From Molossus alvarezi (Eukaryota; Chordata; Mammalia; Chiroptera; Molossidae), in NCBI GenBank assembly GCA_037176705.1, contig CM073887.1:26415501-26479500 (forward strand): a stretch of DNA of 64,000 nucleotides, written 5' to 3'. The notes under the pieces were generated by a model that was not told the origin of the DNA, made no database searches, and saw only the letters and a list, made by a program, of their open reading frames with translations. Of this stretch, positions 11,571 through 23,644 are shown piece after piece. Positions within the stretch are counted from its first letter, which is position 1. Each line of letters begins with the position of its first letter. Made by a program: the position numbers and the translations under genes.

Positions 11571-12230
11571 ATAATCAAAGCTTAACAAAGGTTCGTTTCT
11601 TGGCCCATTCTTTTGTGCGCTCTCTCCCCTTAGCAGTCATGCAGGCCTGGCAGGTACACAGGCCCAAACACATGTCCAAACACAGCACCAGCATGGCTGG
11701 GGTGCCACTGGGCCATGGCGGCAGAATAGCAGATGGGAAAATGCATCTCTGGACCCTGGCCCTCCCGGGCTTGGTGAGGATAAGTGCGGGTCTGAGGCCC
11801 CAGAGGCTGGGCTTCATCCACAGCCAGGCAGAGCTGAGTCACCTGGTCATGGATGAGACACCAGGCACCTGGGGACAGTCCTCTGTTTTTGCTCTAGTGA
11901 GCCTTGCCACCATTACTCACATCCTCCTATGCATGGGTTCCCAAAATGCTTTTCTCGTGACTGCAAGAACACTTGACTCTGTGGAAGAACCCTATTTCCA
12001 CCAGCAACGTCATGATCTTAGGCAAAGGGACAACTGAAATCAAGAAAGAGCTGAAGAATGAGACGGTGGCAAGGAGACTGCTGCTGTTCTTCGGGAAAAC
12101 CTGGAGCCAGGGATAAAATCCTGGCAGCTTCTCTTCCTTCCTCTTTATTTCCATTTCTCTTTCTGCTCCAGCTTCATTCTCTATCACTTTAGACAATTGC
12201 TTCCCCATGACGTGACAGCTCACAGTGTTA
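11571..12230 (+). other. GC-rich stretch with a 145-codon ORF, unrecognised
   Basis: An open frame runs from 11600 to 12037 on the plus strand, and minus-strand frames of 80-98 codons overlap it. The composition (many CC, GG and CTGG words) differs from the AT-rich flanks, so the ORF length is helped by low AT content. No domain, signal peptide or family is recognisable. It may be the internal continuation of the LTR-like block just upstream or a degenerate retrocopy. I do not call it a gene. Confidence 0.3.
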
Positions 12231-15200
12231 TGTCTTACACGTTTCTCTACCTGGAACGCATTGATTCTGAAATGTCCTAAGGAAGATTTCAGGTTTGCTT
12301 ACTTGGGGTCATACATCTGTGCCTGAACCAACCAGCTGTGACAGAACCTCATTCTGGCATATGCTTCAGGTCTCCCTCTAACCAGGTGAAAGACATTGGG
12401 GGGAGGGGCGCAGAGATGAGAGGACAGCAAGCTGGGTAGATAGTACCATACATGCCCACTATAGACCCAATTTTTAAAAACTGCCTTTTTTTGGTAAATA
12501 GTTTAATTTGATTCTAGTCTACATAGTTAAGATGTTGGATATAACTGTAGTATGGCTTAACCAAGTTAGATTACAATGGGTTATATATAGCTACACTGCC
12601 ACTATAACTACCCTTATTTGAAGCCGCCTATATACCTCTATACTATATACTGGTTCACAATTTTCATATTTACTTGTAAACTAAAAAGTAACAGTGAGAT
12701 CTGGAAACAATGATCCCAAATTTGCATAAAGATCAAATGAAGAGAAGCAATTTGGGGTCTTAGACAAAAATAATGCTGATCCCACCTACAGGTCAGCTGT
12801 CCTATGGGAAGGCTCTTAGTCTCACCTCGTCTACTAATTATCCTTTTCCCTCTCATATTTCAACTTTCTCTATACTTCATTCGGTTGAAAAGAAACTCTT
12901 ATTTCACACTGGGAACCATTTTTTCCAGGAAGCTCTTCTATTCTATATGGATGGAAAATGTATAGCAAAGAATAATTCAATTGTCCTGTTGTTATACAAT
13001 AATAATTTTTTAAACTTTCCTATTGAACTAATTTACTAAGAATAAAATATAAATGTAAGAACACAGGAGCTTCTTTGCTATGTTATTTGTGTTATGAATT
13101 AATTCCTAGAATCATTGAAGGTCCTGGATAAATTTTTCTGGGAGACTAGAAGATGCTTTTCACTTGGTGGGAGAAGTTTCAAAAAGCTTGTTTCTACACC
13201 TTCTTCAATCCTAACCTATTTTCTGTGTAGCACCATTTAAAGATGCTGTGCCCACCTAAAAATCAGAAGCTACCTATGTACTTCAAAATAGGATGACCAT
13301 AGCATTTATTACCTAAACATGCATACTTTTGAGATTCACTGGGGGGAGGCACTATTCATAATTAGTTAATCATTATATCAAGACAGCATGGTAAACTGAA
13401 AAATTTCTGCCCAAACAAAGTCTCAAAACCACCTTACCTAAAAATAACAATTGATCAATCTGAATGCCTATTATGATCTATTTCCTACTGATATTTAAAA
13501 AGGAAAACATTTTTCTTTATCTTGCTTTTTTTTTGCAAAATGGGGAATGCTACAATTGACTTATGTTCAGTGAAACAGTCACATGGAATTGGCAAAATTT
13601 AAAGAAAGTCTGATTATTTATTCTGTCCTAAATCATAGAGACAGACACCATTTAAAATCCACACTTAGTTTCTTAACCCAGCTAGGGTTCGTATTATAAG
13701 GCCCTAACAAACTGTTAACAGTTGGATTTGGTCAAAAGTAAACCAAGCCTTGGAACTCCCCAAGTGCAGTGGACCACAGCCTCTCTCCCCCACGGTCTGG
13801 AGACCTCCGATCGGCACAGCCAAAGCCATAAATCAGACTTTCCTTGGAATCATGGTGAGACGACTGGGACAGTTATTGGCCTATTTTTATTCTCAACAAA
13901 GACCTTTCTATCCTGAGTGGTTGAGAGACAATACTTTCAGATTAAAACAGAAAGAAACACATCATCTGAGTGCCACGTGCACTTACTGTGACAAAAGAGA
14001 AGCAAAAATCGTTTTGAAATAATCATGTTTGCCAGAATTACTTATGCTTTGAACCTCAATTTCAACTCATTTCTATTTTCTCACCCTCAGCTGACATTAC
14101 TTAGCTATGGAATCAAATATCTATACGTGGTATTAATGGCAACACATTCTGAGTGCTGTGCTGCTGCCCATTAATTCCTGCATTTCCTTTACCCTCCAAA
14201 AGATGTGAAGATCAAGTATCTCTTAGTATTGATCATTATTTAAATCCTTTATAGATGTTAGAAAAACTCTCCTCTTTATTGGTGCCCTTTCCCCCTATGA
14301 TTCTCTAGGATTTTCCCACTCTCTATTTATACAGATACACATTTCACATGCACAACTACACAGCATATTTTTAATGGAACGTTGTGGCCTGTGGCTCATC
14401 ATTTTGAAGCATTCAAATAGAGATGTTTGACTTTAGATATATTTGATTATCTTCCCAAATGGAAGGTAAGGAGCATCAGGGTAACATTTTAGAATCATGT
14501 TTTTAAAAAGCTGGCTGGTAACAGAGTGTTGAAATAGTAAGGCCAATGGTACAATTTTATGCTATTAAAACTCTACAAGTGAGGAGGGATTGGCCCCTTC
14601 TTCTACGGGGTCACCACAATGTTAGATGAAGCCACTTAAAAGTAAGTTATGTCACCTTCTGAAGACTTATTTTCCAGTGCCCTTGGTGTCTTTCAAAGTG
14701 TGATTTATTACCTCCAATAATACTTAATATAGGATAAAGTCATTTAATCATTTTTTTCAAATAAATTTGTCAGGAAGGTATAAATCATAGCTCAGTGAGG
14801 GAGAGGGAAGCCATCATATCCTGCTCTGTATCCACTCAGGGTATGAATCAATTGATCATGCTCAGAATGAACTGAACAGCTTATGTGCTTCACACTACTA
14901 AAAATAACTTTAATGGGTGAATCATGTAATTTTCTCATTGGTGTGCAATAGTCTCTTTTAAGTTTGTGAACTAGCTAAATGTTAAAGAGTGAGGTGAGAA
15001 ACACCCTCACGTATACATATATGAATATATGTTTACATATATATATCCATGGATAAGTATATATGTGTGTATATACATATATAGATATGTAGAAATACAT
15101 AGAATAAATTGGTAGATATATAGAATCAATAGATATTGAGAGAGTATGAATATATAGAGGTATATAAATAAATTAATCACAGATAGCTATAAAGTGTGTT

Positions 15201-17410
15201 CATGGCAAAAACAATTATTTACCAGTGAATTATGTGATGTAGTGTTTGGTGCATGACAACAAAGTAAATGAGCCCTTTTCTCACAAGGTGTGGATCTCTG
15301 CAGTGCTAAATATATGCATTCGTTTTCCACAACTATAAAGGCCAAATAGGAGCTGCCCTGTGAATCATCATCTCTTAACTTTATGAAATGTAAGGGACTC
15401 ATAGACACCTGAGATATGCAACCTAAGTAACCTCTTCAATAAGCTTCACTCAATCTTCATTTTAGTTTTAAGGCCTTAGGATTTTTATGAGCTTAGAAAA
15501 CTGTTCAAATGATAAAACTGAGAGCAGAGCTGCTTTGAACAGTTTGTGTTTCCTCTAAGCATCCTGACTAACTGTGTCTAACCTCCCAAGTTAAATTTCA
15601 CAGAATGAAGCCTCTCAAAATACAGGACAGAATTATCTTCCTAAAGATGAGCTGGAGTCATATATTCACTGTTCCTGAATACTGGGAATTCATCAGGGAC
15701 ATTAACATTCCATAGTTCAACAACCCTGGCAAAGTTCTATTCCTGGGTGGTAGTAAACTTTCACTTTCCTTCTTACAATATTATATATCTGAAAACAAAG
15801 CATGCCTCAATTTTTACTTTCTTGTCTTACTAATTACTCACTTGTAAATAGAAATATAGAAGAGAGACTTAAATTGATCATAGCAAAAAGATACAGCAGA
15901 GAAACAGATACCAAAAATGGCTCTTTCTTACTTTTTCCACTTTAAGTAATACCATAACAGAATTTGGCTTGTCTAGATATTAAAAAATGGATGAGAATTT
16001 ATCATCTAAAGCAGTATACACTTACACAGCAATGAGATTGGAAAATACTTTTTTACTGCCCTCTGACTCTAAACAATTTGCTGCAAGCTACAACAGCAAG
16101 TAAAATAAATAATGAGTAGCAAAGGAGAAGGTAATAAATTTCCCATAATATAATTATTATAATTAGATTACCCACCTACAGAAAACCACAAGTTCAAATG
16201 CTCAAGGTTCCAGATGCTAAGTTGATAAAAGTCTGAAAATTCATTTTTAATAAAAACTGGTAGTAATTTAGCCCAAGATATGCCAATGAACTGAATGCAC
16301 ATTATTGATACTTATGGGGAGGTGTTCTGTTGGAAAAGAATACCTCAATTTTTCTAAAAAGTGTTTTGCAAACGTTTCTCTAAATGTTTTATAATTTGAC
16401 TCATTATAGAGTCCCTTCAACTCCCCCAAATTATAGCCAAAACTCAACAAAAAAGAACTCCCTTTGGTTGCCAATGTTGAAATTCATTTTCCTTTCCAAC
16501 CTCCTTGCTATCTCAGTGGCTCCCTGAGGCAAACATCTGAATGCATGCAGGGAGGTTTCCTTTGGATGTGAGAGTGTATTTGCCCAAAGTAAAAACATAA
16601 TTTCTCCCCAGATCCTTTCCTTTATTGTTTCTTTACATAATCTGGGGTAGGTCACCTATCTCAGTGCACTTTTCATTAATTGATTTGACAGTGTCTATTT
16701 CCCTAATCACATGATGGTATCCTAATCCCTTACCTCCCTGAGGCTCACAAGTCACCATCCAGCAATTTGAGAGTAGAATGTATCTAAACTCCACTGGGCA
16801 ACCAGCAACCGCTGCTGAATCAAGATTCAATAATAAAACGCATGTTTTATTAACCAGTACCATTCAGCCTTAGGAAACAGCATTTTCTTTTCTCTTCTGC
16901 TTCTTTTTTTTCCTTTTCTTTTCTTTTTTCCAGTTTACCTCACCATAGACAACCAGGAAAGATATATTTCCCCTCTTGTCCTGAGCCCAGAAAGGGTTTC
17001 TAGATCCTCTGGATGCAAAGAGGACACTGGACTCCACTAATAGTGGTAATCATTAGGTACTGAAGATTACTTTATTACTCAAATTATTTTATTTCTTGGC
17101 AGAAAAATAGGATTAAAACTAACCAGAGGATAACATTATCACTATTAAAGAGGCAGTAAGAATATTTTTGGCTGTTTTATGATTTTTACTATCCCTACAA
17201 ACATATTAAAAGCCCTGTATGGATCCCACAACATAGAAATAAGTAAATAAGGACATTTTGAGTAATACTTTAAAGAAGAAAATGCCGTAGAACTCTCCTC
17301 TACAACAAAGGGAAAAAGCATAAATCTTTTTGCATGTGTGTATCAGTAGGGGTAGAAAGAATATGTTGATTTGATTTTAGGACTCCCAAATAAGTAAAAG
17401 CTTAAGAAGC
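12231..17410. other. Repeat-poor unique region of about 5 kb
   Basis: I recognise no SINE, LINE or LTR here. TATA-rich low-complexity sequence lies at 15010-15165. Open frames are short and without family signals. The absence of young SINEs over 5 kb, beside a SINE-dense region, is notable but is not evidence of a gene. Confidence 0.45.
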
Positions 17411-17411
17411 A

Positions 17412-17920
17412 AGACATATCCAGCCCTGGCAAGTTTGGTTCAGCAGTTGGAATGTAGGCCCACAGACCAAAGAGTCTTGAGTTTGATTCTGGCCAAGGGC
17501 ATGTACCTTGGTTGCGGTTTGGTCCCTGGCCTGGTTGGGGCTGTGTAGTAGGCAACCAATTTGTATGTCTCTCTCACCTGGATGTTTCTCTCTCCCCCTC
17601 CCACTCTATCTGAAAATAAATGGGAAAATATTCTCAAATGAGGATTTTTTTTTTATCCTCACCAGAGGACATTTTTCCATATTTTGTTCAGATAGAGTAG
17701 GAGGGAAAGAGAGAGAGGGAGAGAAGCATCGACGTGAAAGGGACACATCAAGTGGCTGCCACCCGCATGACCCAACAAGGGCCGGGGACAAACTGCAACC
17801 AAGGTACGTGCCCTTAGTGGGAACCGAACCCAGGTCTCTCTGGACCACAGGCCGACGCTCTACCGCTGAGCCAAACTGGCCAGGGCTCAAATGAGGATTT
17901 TTTTTTAAAGACACATCCAG
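17412..17920 (+). mobile_element. Ves SINE split by a second Ves SINE
   Basis: The outer SINE begins at about 17423 with GCCCTGGCAAGTTTGGTTCAG and ends in '(a)ataaatgggaaaatattctc' plus a T-containing tail. Its duplication is AGACATATCCAG at 17412-17423 and AGACACATCCAG at 17909-17920 (one mismatch). The inner antisense copy lies in its tail, so the outer element is the older of the two. Confidence 0.88.
17653..17886 (-). mobile_element. Ves SINE nested in the tail of another Ves
   Basis: Read on the minus strand it starts GCCCTGGCCAGTTTGGCTCAG (17866-17886) and ends with the diagnostic 'ctgaacaaaatatggaaaaatgtcctctggtgaggataaaa'. It duplicated TCAAATGAGGATTTTTTTTT, found at 17634-17653 and 17887-17906, which is the tail of the outer SINE. 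The two copies are in opposite orientation and close together. Confidence 0.92.
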
Positions 17921-18366
17921 GTTCAACACAGTTTGATCAATCATTCCCATTTGGGGTTTTGCACACCTTCAGTCATGCCTTAGCTTTGACACTGAATTCA
18001 CTGTGTGGTCTGGGTACACAAAAGCCACAAAATATAGAAGGCTGTGGTGGCAAACAGGCCTCAAATAATAAATTAAAGTTAAAATTAAAAAATAAATAAA
18101 AAGACCCTAGCACCCATTTCTGCACAGGGGCCTCTTACACAAACTGAACTTCATGGAGGAGCCTCTGTGCTCAAATGCCTGCCTCTTGGCCAAATTGCCT
18201 GCACCACGTTTCTGCCTTCTGAGCCTGCCCTTATAGAGAAGTTCCTAGAGTCCTATTTCAACCAATAGGACTGAGGCTTTCCTCATCCTATTGGAGCTGC
18301 ACAGCTCTAACCAATCAGAGTGGTTCGGTTCTGACCAATCAGGGACCAGGGGCGGGGACTTCTTTC

Positions 18367-18374
18367 TATATAAG
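18367..18374 (+). promoter_or_regulatory. TATA box of the solo LTR
   Basis: TATATAAG lies about 20 bp after a GC box and within 110 bp of four CCAAT motifs, so it is well placed as the LTR promoter. Whether it is still active cannot be seen. Confidence 0.6.
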
Positions 18375-18656
18375 CCTCTGGCTGGGACGCTATCTTTCTA
18401 CCCAAGACTGCATTTCCCTTGGTGGGATCTGAAACCCAGAAGATGTAACAGAACAGCACGGAACAGAGGACCAGAGGGTAGTGGACCATCATGGAGCAGA
18501 GCTGTGTGGCTGAAGAGGGGCCTGGCCCCAGGGCTGCTGGCCCTGTGAGCCTCAAGGTCATGCTGTTTTCACAGTTGTGCTGTAGCGCTATCCAGCTGCT
18601 CCACAGCAGTGCTATTTTCGCAGCCATGCTGCATTACTATTGAACTGTTGGCACTA

Positions 18657-18662
18657 AATAAA
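18657..18662 (+). terminator. AATAAA polyadenylation signal of the solo LTR
   Basis: AATAAA is followed 10-25 bases later by a TC-rich stretch and a CA dinucleotide, the expected poly(A) site layout of an R region. Confidence 0.55.
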
Positions 18663-18765
18663 GTTTCTCTCTTCACCGCACTCCAAACTGGGGATTCCTG
18701 TTGGCACTGAGTCGGTGCCAATGACCACTGGCTGCAGCTGATAGCAGAATTCCTCAGGAAAAGAC

Positions 18766-19690
18766 CATCTTTTATAGTTAAAATGGTAAAAGCTGAAAAA
18801 AATTAATTAGCTTTTACTATGTAAAAATACATTTGGGTTTTCAACAGTATCCCAAAAAGGAGGGAATTTGGGGCCGCACTATGGAAAAGGGCAGAGTACT
18901 GGAGCCAGGGAAGGTGGGGGAGAAGTCAGACTAGCAAAAGAACAAGGGCAGGGCCTGGGATGTAAAGAGATGGAGACTTTAAGCAGTTCCCCTAAAAAAA
19001 GGGGGATGGCTGATGGAATTTTAGAAGCAAGAGTGTTTAATATTTATTGTTAAGATTTTTTTAAAGGTTGGACCGTGCTGTACAACTTAAACAACTAAGA
19101 AAATAACAGGGTTTGTGTGTATGTGTATTTTGTTTTTTTAGCTCTGAACCTGCTGTCATTGCTTTGAAATTTTCATTTTTTTTCTTTTTATGGGTATTTT
19201 TTTTTTTTACTCTTATAAGAAATAACTATTCACAAATGTAGCTCCCTGACCTGTCAAATGCCCTGCAAATCCTCAATAACATACCTCTTACTATATTGTG
19301 TGAGTGGTGTCTGAGGAAGCGAAAAGTGGCTGCATTCCAAAGACATGAGAAGCAAGGAGGCTACAGATCGTAGTGGCAAGACCCAAGAAAAACCAAACTT
19401 CAAAGGAAAAGGAATTTACAGGAAAAGGTGACTAGGAGAAATTGCCATCAATTTTGTTGGAGACACATTGGAACTTCAAGCCACTTTTATTTCAGTATCA
19501 AGGGGTCATGTGTCCTCCACAGGCTGAGACATGGAAGTCCAGGCCACTGGCATCTGGGCTGCCACAGAAAGTAAATCGCAATGGGGTTGGGTCCAGGTAG
19601 CTACCATTCAATAAGTCACACAGAAGGGCAAAGCATGGGCACATGTAACTATTCTGGAGCTGCTTTAGTAATGTTTGCCTTAAAAGTATA
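18766..19690. other. Unique sequence, nothing recognised
   Basis: T-rich runs near 19170-19210. No repeat family or coding sequence was recognised. Confidence 0.4.
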
Positions 19691-19970
19691 CCAGCCACAT
19701 CTTTTTTTTTTTTTTTTTTTTTTTTTATCCTCTCTCAAGGACGTTGTTCCATTTTCTGTTCAGACAGAGTGGGAAGGTGGGGAGAGAGAGACAAACATTG
19801 ACGTGAAAGGGACACATCGAGTAGCTGCCTCCCACACGACCCAACCAGGGCCGGGGACAAACTGCAACCGAGGTACATGCCCTTAGCGGGAACCGAACCC
19901 CAGTCTCTCTGGACCGCAGGCCAACGCTCTAACCGCTGAGCCAAACTGGCCAGGTCACCAGCTACATCTT
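19691..19970 (-). mobile_element. Ves SINE, antisense, with long poly(A)
   Basis: The body is 19704-19957. The T run at the left (about 27 bases) is the poly(A) of the minus-strand element. The target duplication is CCAGCCACATCTT (19691-19703) and CCAGCTACATCTT (19958-19970), with one mismatch. The head ends 'gagccaaactggccagg' on the plus strand. Confidence 0.93.
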
Positions 19971-20079
19971 GTCTCTGCCCACCTGCAGAGCGAAGTATAG
20001 CTTAATACTTTTTAGTACGTCTCTGTGCTTCTTTTAATATTGTTTTTGTCTCATCTCTTACCATGAGCACAATTTTTTT

Positions 20080-20310
20080 TTCCTTTTTAAAATAATTTTA
20101 AAATGTTTATTGATTTTTTTTTGGAGAGAGAAGAAAGGAGAGAGAAATAGAAACATTGATGAGAGAGAGACATCAATTGGCTCCCTCCTGCATGCCCCAC
20201 CACTGGGGATCGAGTTTGAAACCCTAGCATGTGCCCTGCCCAGGATTCAAACCAGGACCTCTCAGTCCATGGACAATGTTCAATCCACTGAGCCACTCTG
20301 TCTAGGCACA
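20080..20310 (-). mobile_element. Ves SINE, CAATAAA-tail type, antisense
   Basis: The plus strand reads 'gagagagaaatagaaacattgatgagagagagacatcaattgg ... ccactggggatc ... ctgagccactctgtctaggc', the reverse complement of the second Ves type. It is more diverged than its neighbours and no clean duplication is visible. Confidence 0.85.
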
Positions 20311-22200
20311 CTCTCTTTATTTTCCTTTTCCTGCCTCTGTTTCTTTTTCTCTCCAAATTCCTTTAACTTACTTTTTCTCATCTATCATGGATAGCCAAGT
20401 TTTATAAAATAGGTTGTAAAATAAGAACAAATAACATTTTAGATGTTAATTTTATGATACATAAATTATATTTCAATAAAGGTATTTTAAATGCATTGCA
20501 AACTAAAATCTTACAAAAGGAGAGATCACATCACTCTGTTTATTTTGATGCTAAACTATTTTACTCTTTTATTTACAAATAAAAGGAGCACAAATAAGTT
20601 CTGAGTAAAGACTTAGAATTCTTCCATAAATAATATGCCCAAGAATTAATATATGGTCTTTGAAACATCTATTTTTGTTTACTTGACTTTTTCACTTAGT
20701 TCTTAATCCTGTAAGCAATGTGAATTTTAGTAAGATATAGTATGACTGTAGATTCTTTGATTAAAGCCCCTTCTCTTACCCTTTGTTTATTCATTTGGCA
20801 TTTTAGGATGGCCCACTTTGATGCACTAGACCCTAGAAATAAACATGAATCTTTAAGTGAAAAAAAAAAAAAGAGCAGAAGAAAGTATATCTTAAAATAT
20901 CAGAGTCCTCTCTGATCCAATAGAAAATAAGTGGTCATTCAGGAACCGCAAGCAAAATAAGTTGTTTTTTTCAAACTCTATTTAGAAGGCAGCATCTCTA
21001 AAACCCTTTAACTTACTAGTCCAATAATAAACAAGATCCATAAAGTAAGATAAAGACAACTTTCTCAGCTTATCATATACCCTCTGCCTATAAGAACTTT
21101 AAAATGAAGGAAATAATATTTTTCTATGAAAAAAAAAGATAAATTCAATCCATAATGACTCAAAGCAGAAATAGTGCAAAAGTTACTTAAAGAGACGTAT
21201 AACACAACTAAATATATATGAGCCATGCAGCAAAGAAAAACAGCTTCAAAATGCAAAAGCTGTGAGTACTTACTGGAGCATTTGTGGGTGAATGATACAT
21301 TATCCTTAAGGTCTCTACTTTGAACCAGTGGATGTCAAGTACATTAGGCTCCCCTGGTTTGTATCCTGAAACATTTAAATGAACCTAACGCCGCAACTAC
21401 TCACTAAGCAAACTCTTGGGTAGAGTTTGGCTTTGCATGTAGCTTCCCTACAAGGAGCTGAAATATTAGCATAGATTAGTAAATTAGCCATTCTGTTTAT
21501 ACATCAGGGTTTTGAGTTTGGTAGTGTAAGTCTCTCCCTGAGAGGCTAAACCACTTTCACACTTGAGAAACCAGGCGGCGGAGGCTACAAAGCTGAGGGA
21601 GAATTTCTGGTTCATTACAAATCAACTCAGGTAATATCCGCCCTGAGAAGCACCTGGGGAAATACCCAGAGCACCAACCGTAGGTTCTACCCTCACTGTT
21701 CAAAGGTCTACCTTGAAATTCAATAGGAAAACACCTCACTAACAGTCACTATTCTCTTAATCTATGACTCATACTACTGCTATCAAATATTTTTGTCTAA
21801 AATAAAGAATTACAAAATAATAAACGAACTGCATTTCATTTCATGCCACAAGTAAGTTATCAAAAATAGCGGAAACTGAGTAGCTAGATTAAAAGCCCTG
21901 AAAAACTAATTTATCACTTTGGTTTAGTTTGAAAACTAATATTTCTTCATCTGTTACTACAGTGCAGTTTAGCTACTTGTGATAACATAGCAAGTTTAGG
22001 TTCTTGGTTTCTTTAACATGTTATGCTCAGTGATCTAGGTGGCATCTGTGTGATGTTTTTCTATTACTTCCCAAGTAGAGAAGAACTTTATCTGAGAATA
22101 ACATTATTGTTGGCTTTGACCTTGTGTGCACTATTGTAATGACACATGCAGCTGTCGAAATGTAAATGAGAACTAGCATAACCACATATGCAAACTACAC
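20311..22200. other. Mostly unique AT-rich sequence
   Basis: A short piece at 20400-20490 ('atgttaattttatgatacataaattatatttcaataaagg') resembles the very 3' end of an old L1 (L1M type), at low confidence. An A run sits at 20860-20872. Otherwise nothing was recognised. Confidence 0.4.
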
Positions 22201-22201
22201 T

Positions 22202-22258
22202 TTTTTTTTTTTAAATCCTCACCCAGGGATATTTTTCCCTTTATCTTCAGAGAGAGTG
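22202..22258 (-). repeat. Ves SINE tail fragment, antisense
   Basis: 'ttaaatcctcacccagggatatttttccctttatcttcagagagagt' is the reverse complement of the 3' end of the longer Ves type. The head and middle are missing, so this is a fragment or an incomplete copy. Confidence 0.55.
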
Positions 22259-22919
22259 TACATAGAACACTATTAGGTAGAAGCAATTTAGCTTCGTTTC
22301 TTTTCTTTTATATCAATCATATACTTTCATAGGGGTGGAATTTGAAGATTAAGTAATTAAATAGCTAAACTAAAATGTGTCTCCGAAGATATCCACTGAA
22401 AAATATCCAAAACACATGTTATTTCCTTGAGTGGAGAGGTATGGTTTCTCTGTGTAGAATCTGTGTAAAATGATGTAAAGTTTATTCACACGTACAGTCC
22501 ATGTCTCCCACTGACTGGAAGAATCCAGACACCAGTGACGTCAAAGTGAATTATAACTTACAAACTTTCTTTGAGATTTGAAGGCACTTATTAATTCATC
22601 TATTTAACAAAGATTTGTGGAACATTTTCAACGTGCTAGGCCTTAATTTGGTGCTAGAGATACAAACCCCTATCTTCCTGGAGCTCACAGTCTGGTAGGA
22701 GAGAGAGACTTTTAAAGACAAATTCAAATGTATTGTCTGTTGGATAGTGATAGAAGCTAAGGAGGAAAACAAAGCAGGAAAGGCATAACAGTTTGGGGGT
22801 GATGGGTTGGCCATTTTAAATAGGGTAGCAAGGTGAAGTTTACTGAGCAGGAGAGCTTTGAGTAAAACCTGAAAAAAGTTGGGAGGAAGCCATGCACTTT
22901 GAGAAAGATCCCTCTAGGC

Positions 22920-23144
22920 CAGTGATTCTCAACCTTCCTAATGCCTCGACCCTTTGATACAGTTCCTCATGTTGTATGTGGGCGTATCTGCATGTGAGCA
23001 GACGCGCCTGGAGATGGATAGAGAAACGGTGTCTGGGTTCCTAAGACCATCAGAAATATGTGTTTTCCAATGGTCTTTGGCAACCCCTGTGAAAGGGTCA
23101 TTTGAGGCCCAAAGGGGTCGCAACCCATAGGTTGAGAACCACTG
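22920..23144. mobile_element. SPIN-like hAT element
   Basis: The termini are inverted repeats: CAGTGATTCTCAACCT at the left and AGGTTGAGAACCACTG at the right. The left end continues 'tcctaatgcctcgaccctttgatacagttcctcatgttgt', as in SPIN/OposCharlie hAT elements. The right end continues inward 'aaaggggtcgcaaccc'. The interior between about 22975 and 23100 does not follow the SPIN middle I know. It contains an internal foldback, 'aagaccatcagaaat' against 'ttttccaatggtctt'. The 8 bp on each side do not match convincingly, so the duplication is lost or the ends are shifted. At 225 bp it codes for nothing and would have needed transposase in trans. Confidence 0.75.
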
Positions 23145-23333
23145 CAGCAGAGAGAACAAATGCAAAGGTACTGAGGTGGAAGCATGTTCGGCCAGTTCAA
23201 GGAATAACAGAGAAGTCCCTGTGGCTGAAGTATGGTGGAGAAGGGAGGAGTAAGAGATGATGTGCCAGGAGAGGAAACAGACCAAGATGGAAGGAAGATC
23301 TGTAAAGGCTTGTCGGCAACAAAAAGATCTTTG

Positions 23334-23547
23334 GGCCAGCCTGTGTAGCTCAGTGGACTGAGCATCCTCCCATGGACTGAAAGGTCCTGGTTTGATTCCT
23401 GGTCAGGGAACATGCCCGGATTGTGGGCTCCATCCCCAGTAGGGGGCGTATAGAAGTCAGCCAATCAATGTTTCTGTCTCATATCAATGTTTCTATTTCT
23501 CTCTCCCTTCCTCTCTAAAAAATCAAGAAAAACATAATTTTTTTAAT
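23334..23547 (+). mobile_element. Ves SINE, CAATAAA-tail type
   Basis: It starts GGGCCAGCCTGTGTAGCTCAG, carries 'catccccagtagggggcg' and ends 'ctctctaaaaaatcaagaaaa'. It splits the L2 copy, so it is younger than the L2. The flanking duplication is not clear. Confidence 0.9.
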
Positions 23548-23644
23548 GGGGTTGGGCTGGGGCTTGGCTTTCTGCATGAACTGGGAGCCACTGGAAAATT
23601 CTGAGCAGAGGAGTGCCATGATCTGAATTACCTTTTAAGAGAAT

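Larger units (their letters stand above)
18090..18765 (+). mobile_element. Solo LTR of an endogenous retrovirus
   Basis: The block shows an ordered RNA polymerase II promoter and polyadenylation layout. CCAAT motifs lie near 18258 (ccaatagg), 18289 (inverted, cctattgg), 18310 (ccaatcag) and 18336 (ccaatcag). A GC box (ggggcgggg) is at about 18350, a TATA box (tatataag) at 18367-18374, and AATAAA at 18657-18662 followed by a CT-rich stretch. The TATA-to-AATAAA distance of about 290 bp suits an LTR with a long R region, as in class I elements. No primer-binding site or internal sequence follows, so it is solo. The exact TG...CA ends and the duplication were not resolved. Confidence 0.6.

Noticed and set aside
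17508..17894. 128-codon ORF
   Set aside because: It runs through two Ves SINEs in opposite orientation. Similar frames recur in other Ves copies.
18291..18627. Overlapping ORFs on both strands as a gene
   Set aside because: They lie inside the solo LTR and follow its GC content. There is no domain and no conserved start.
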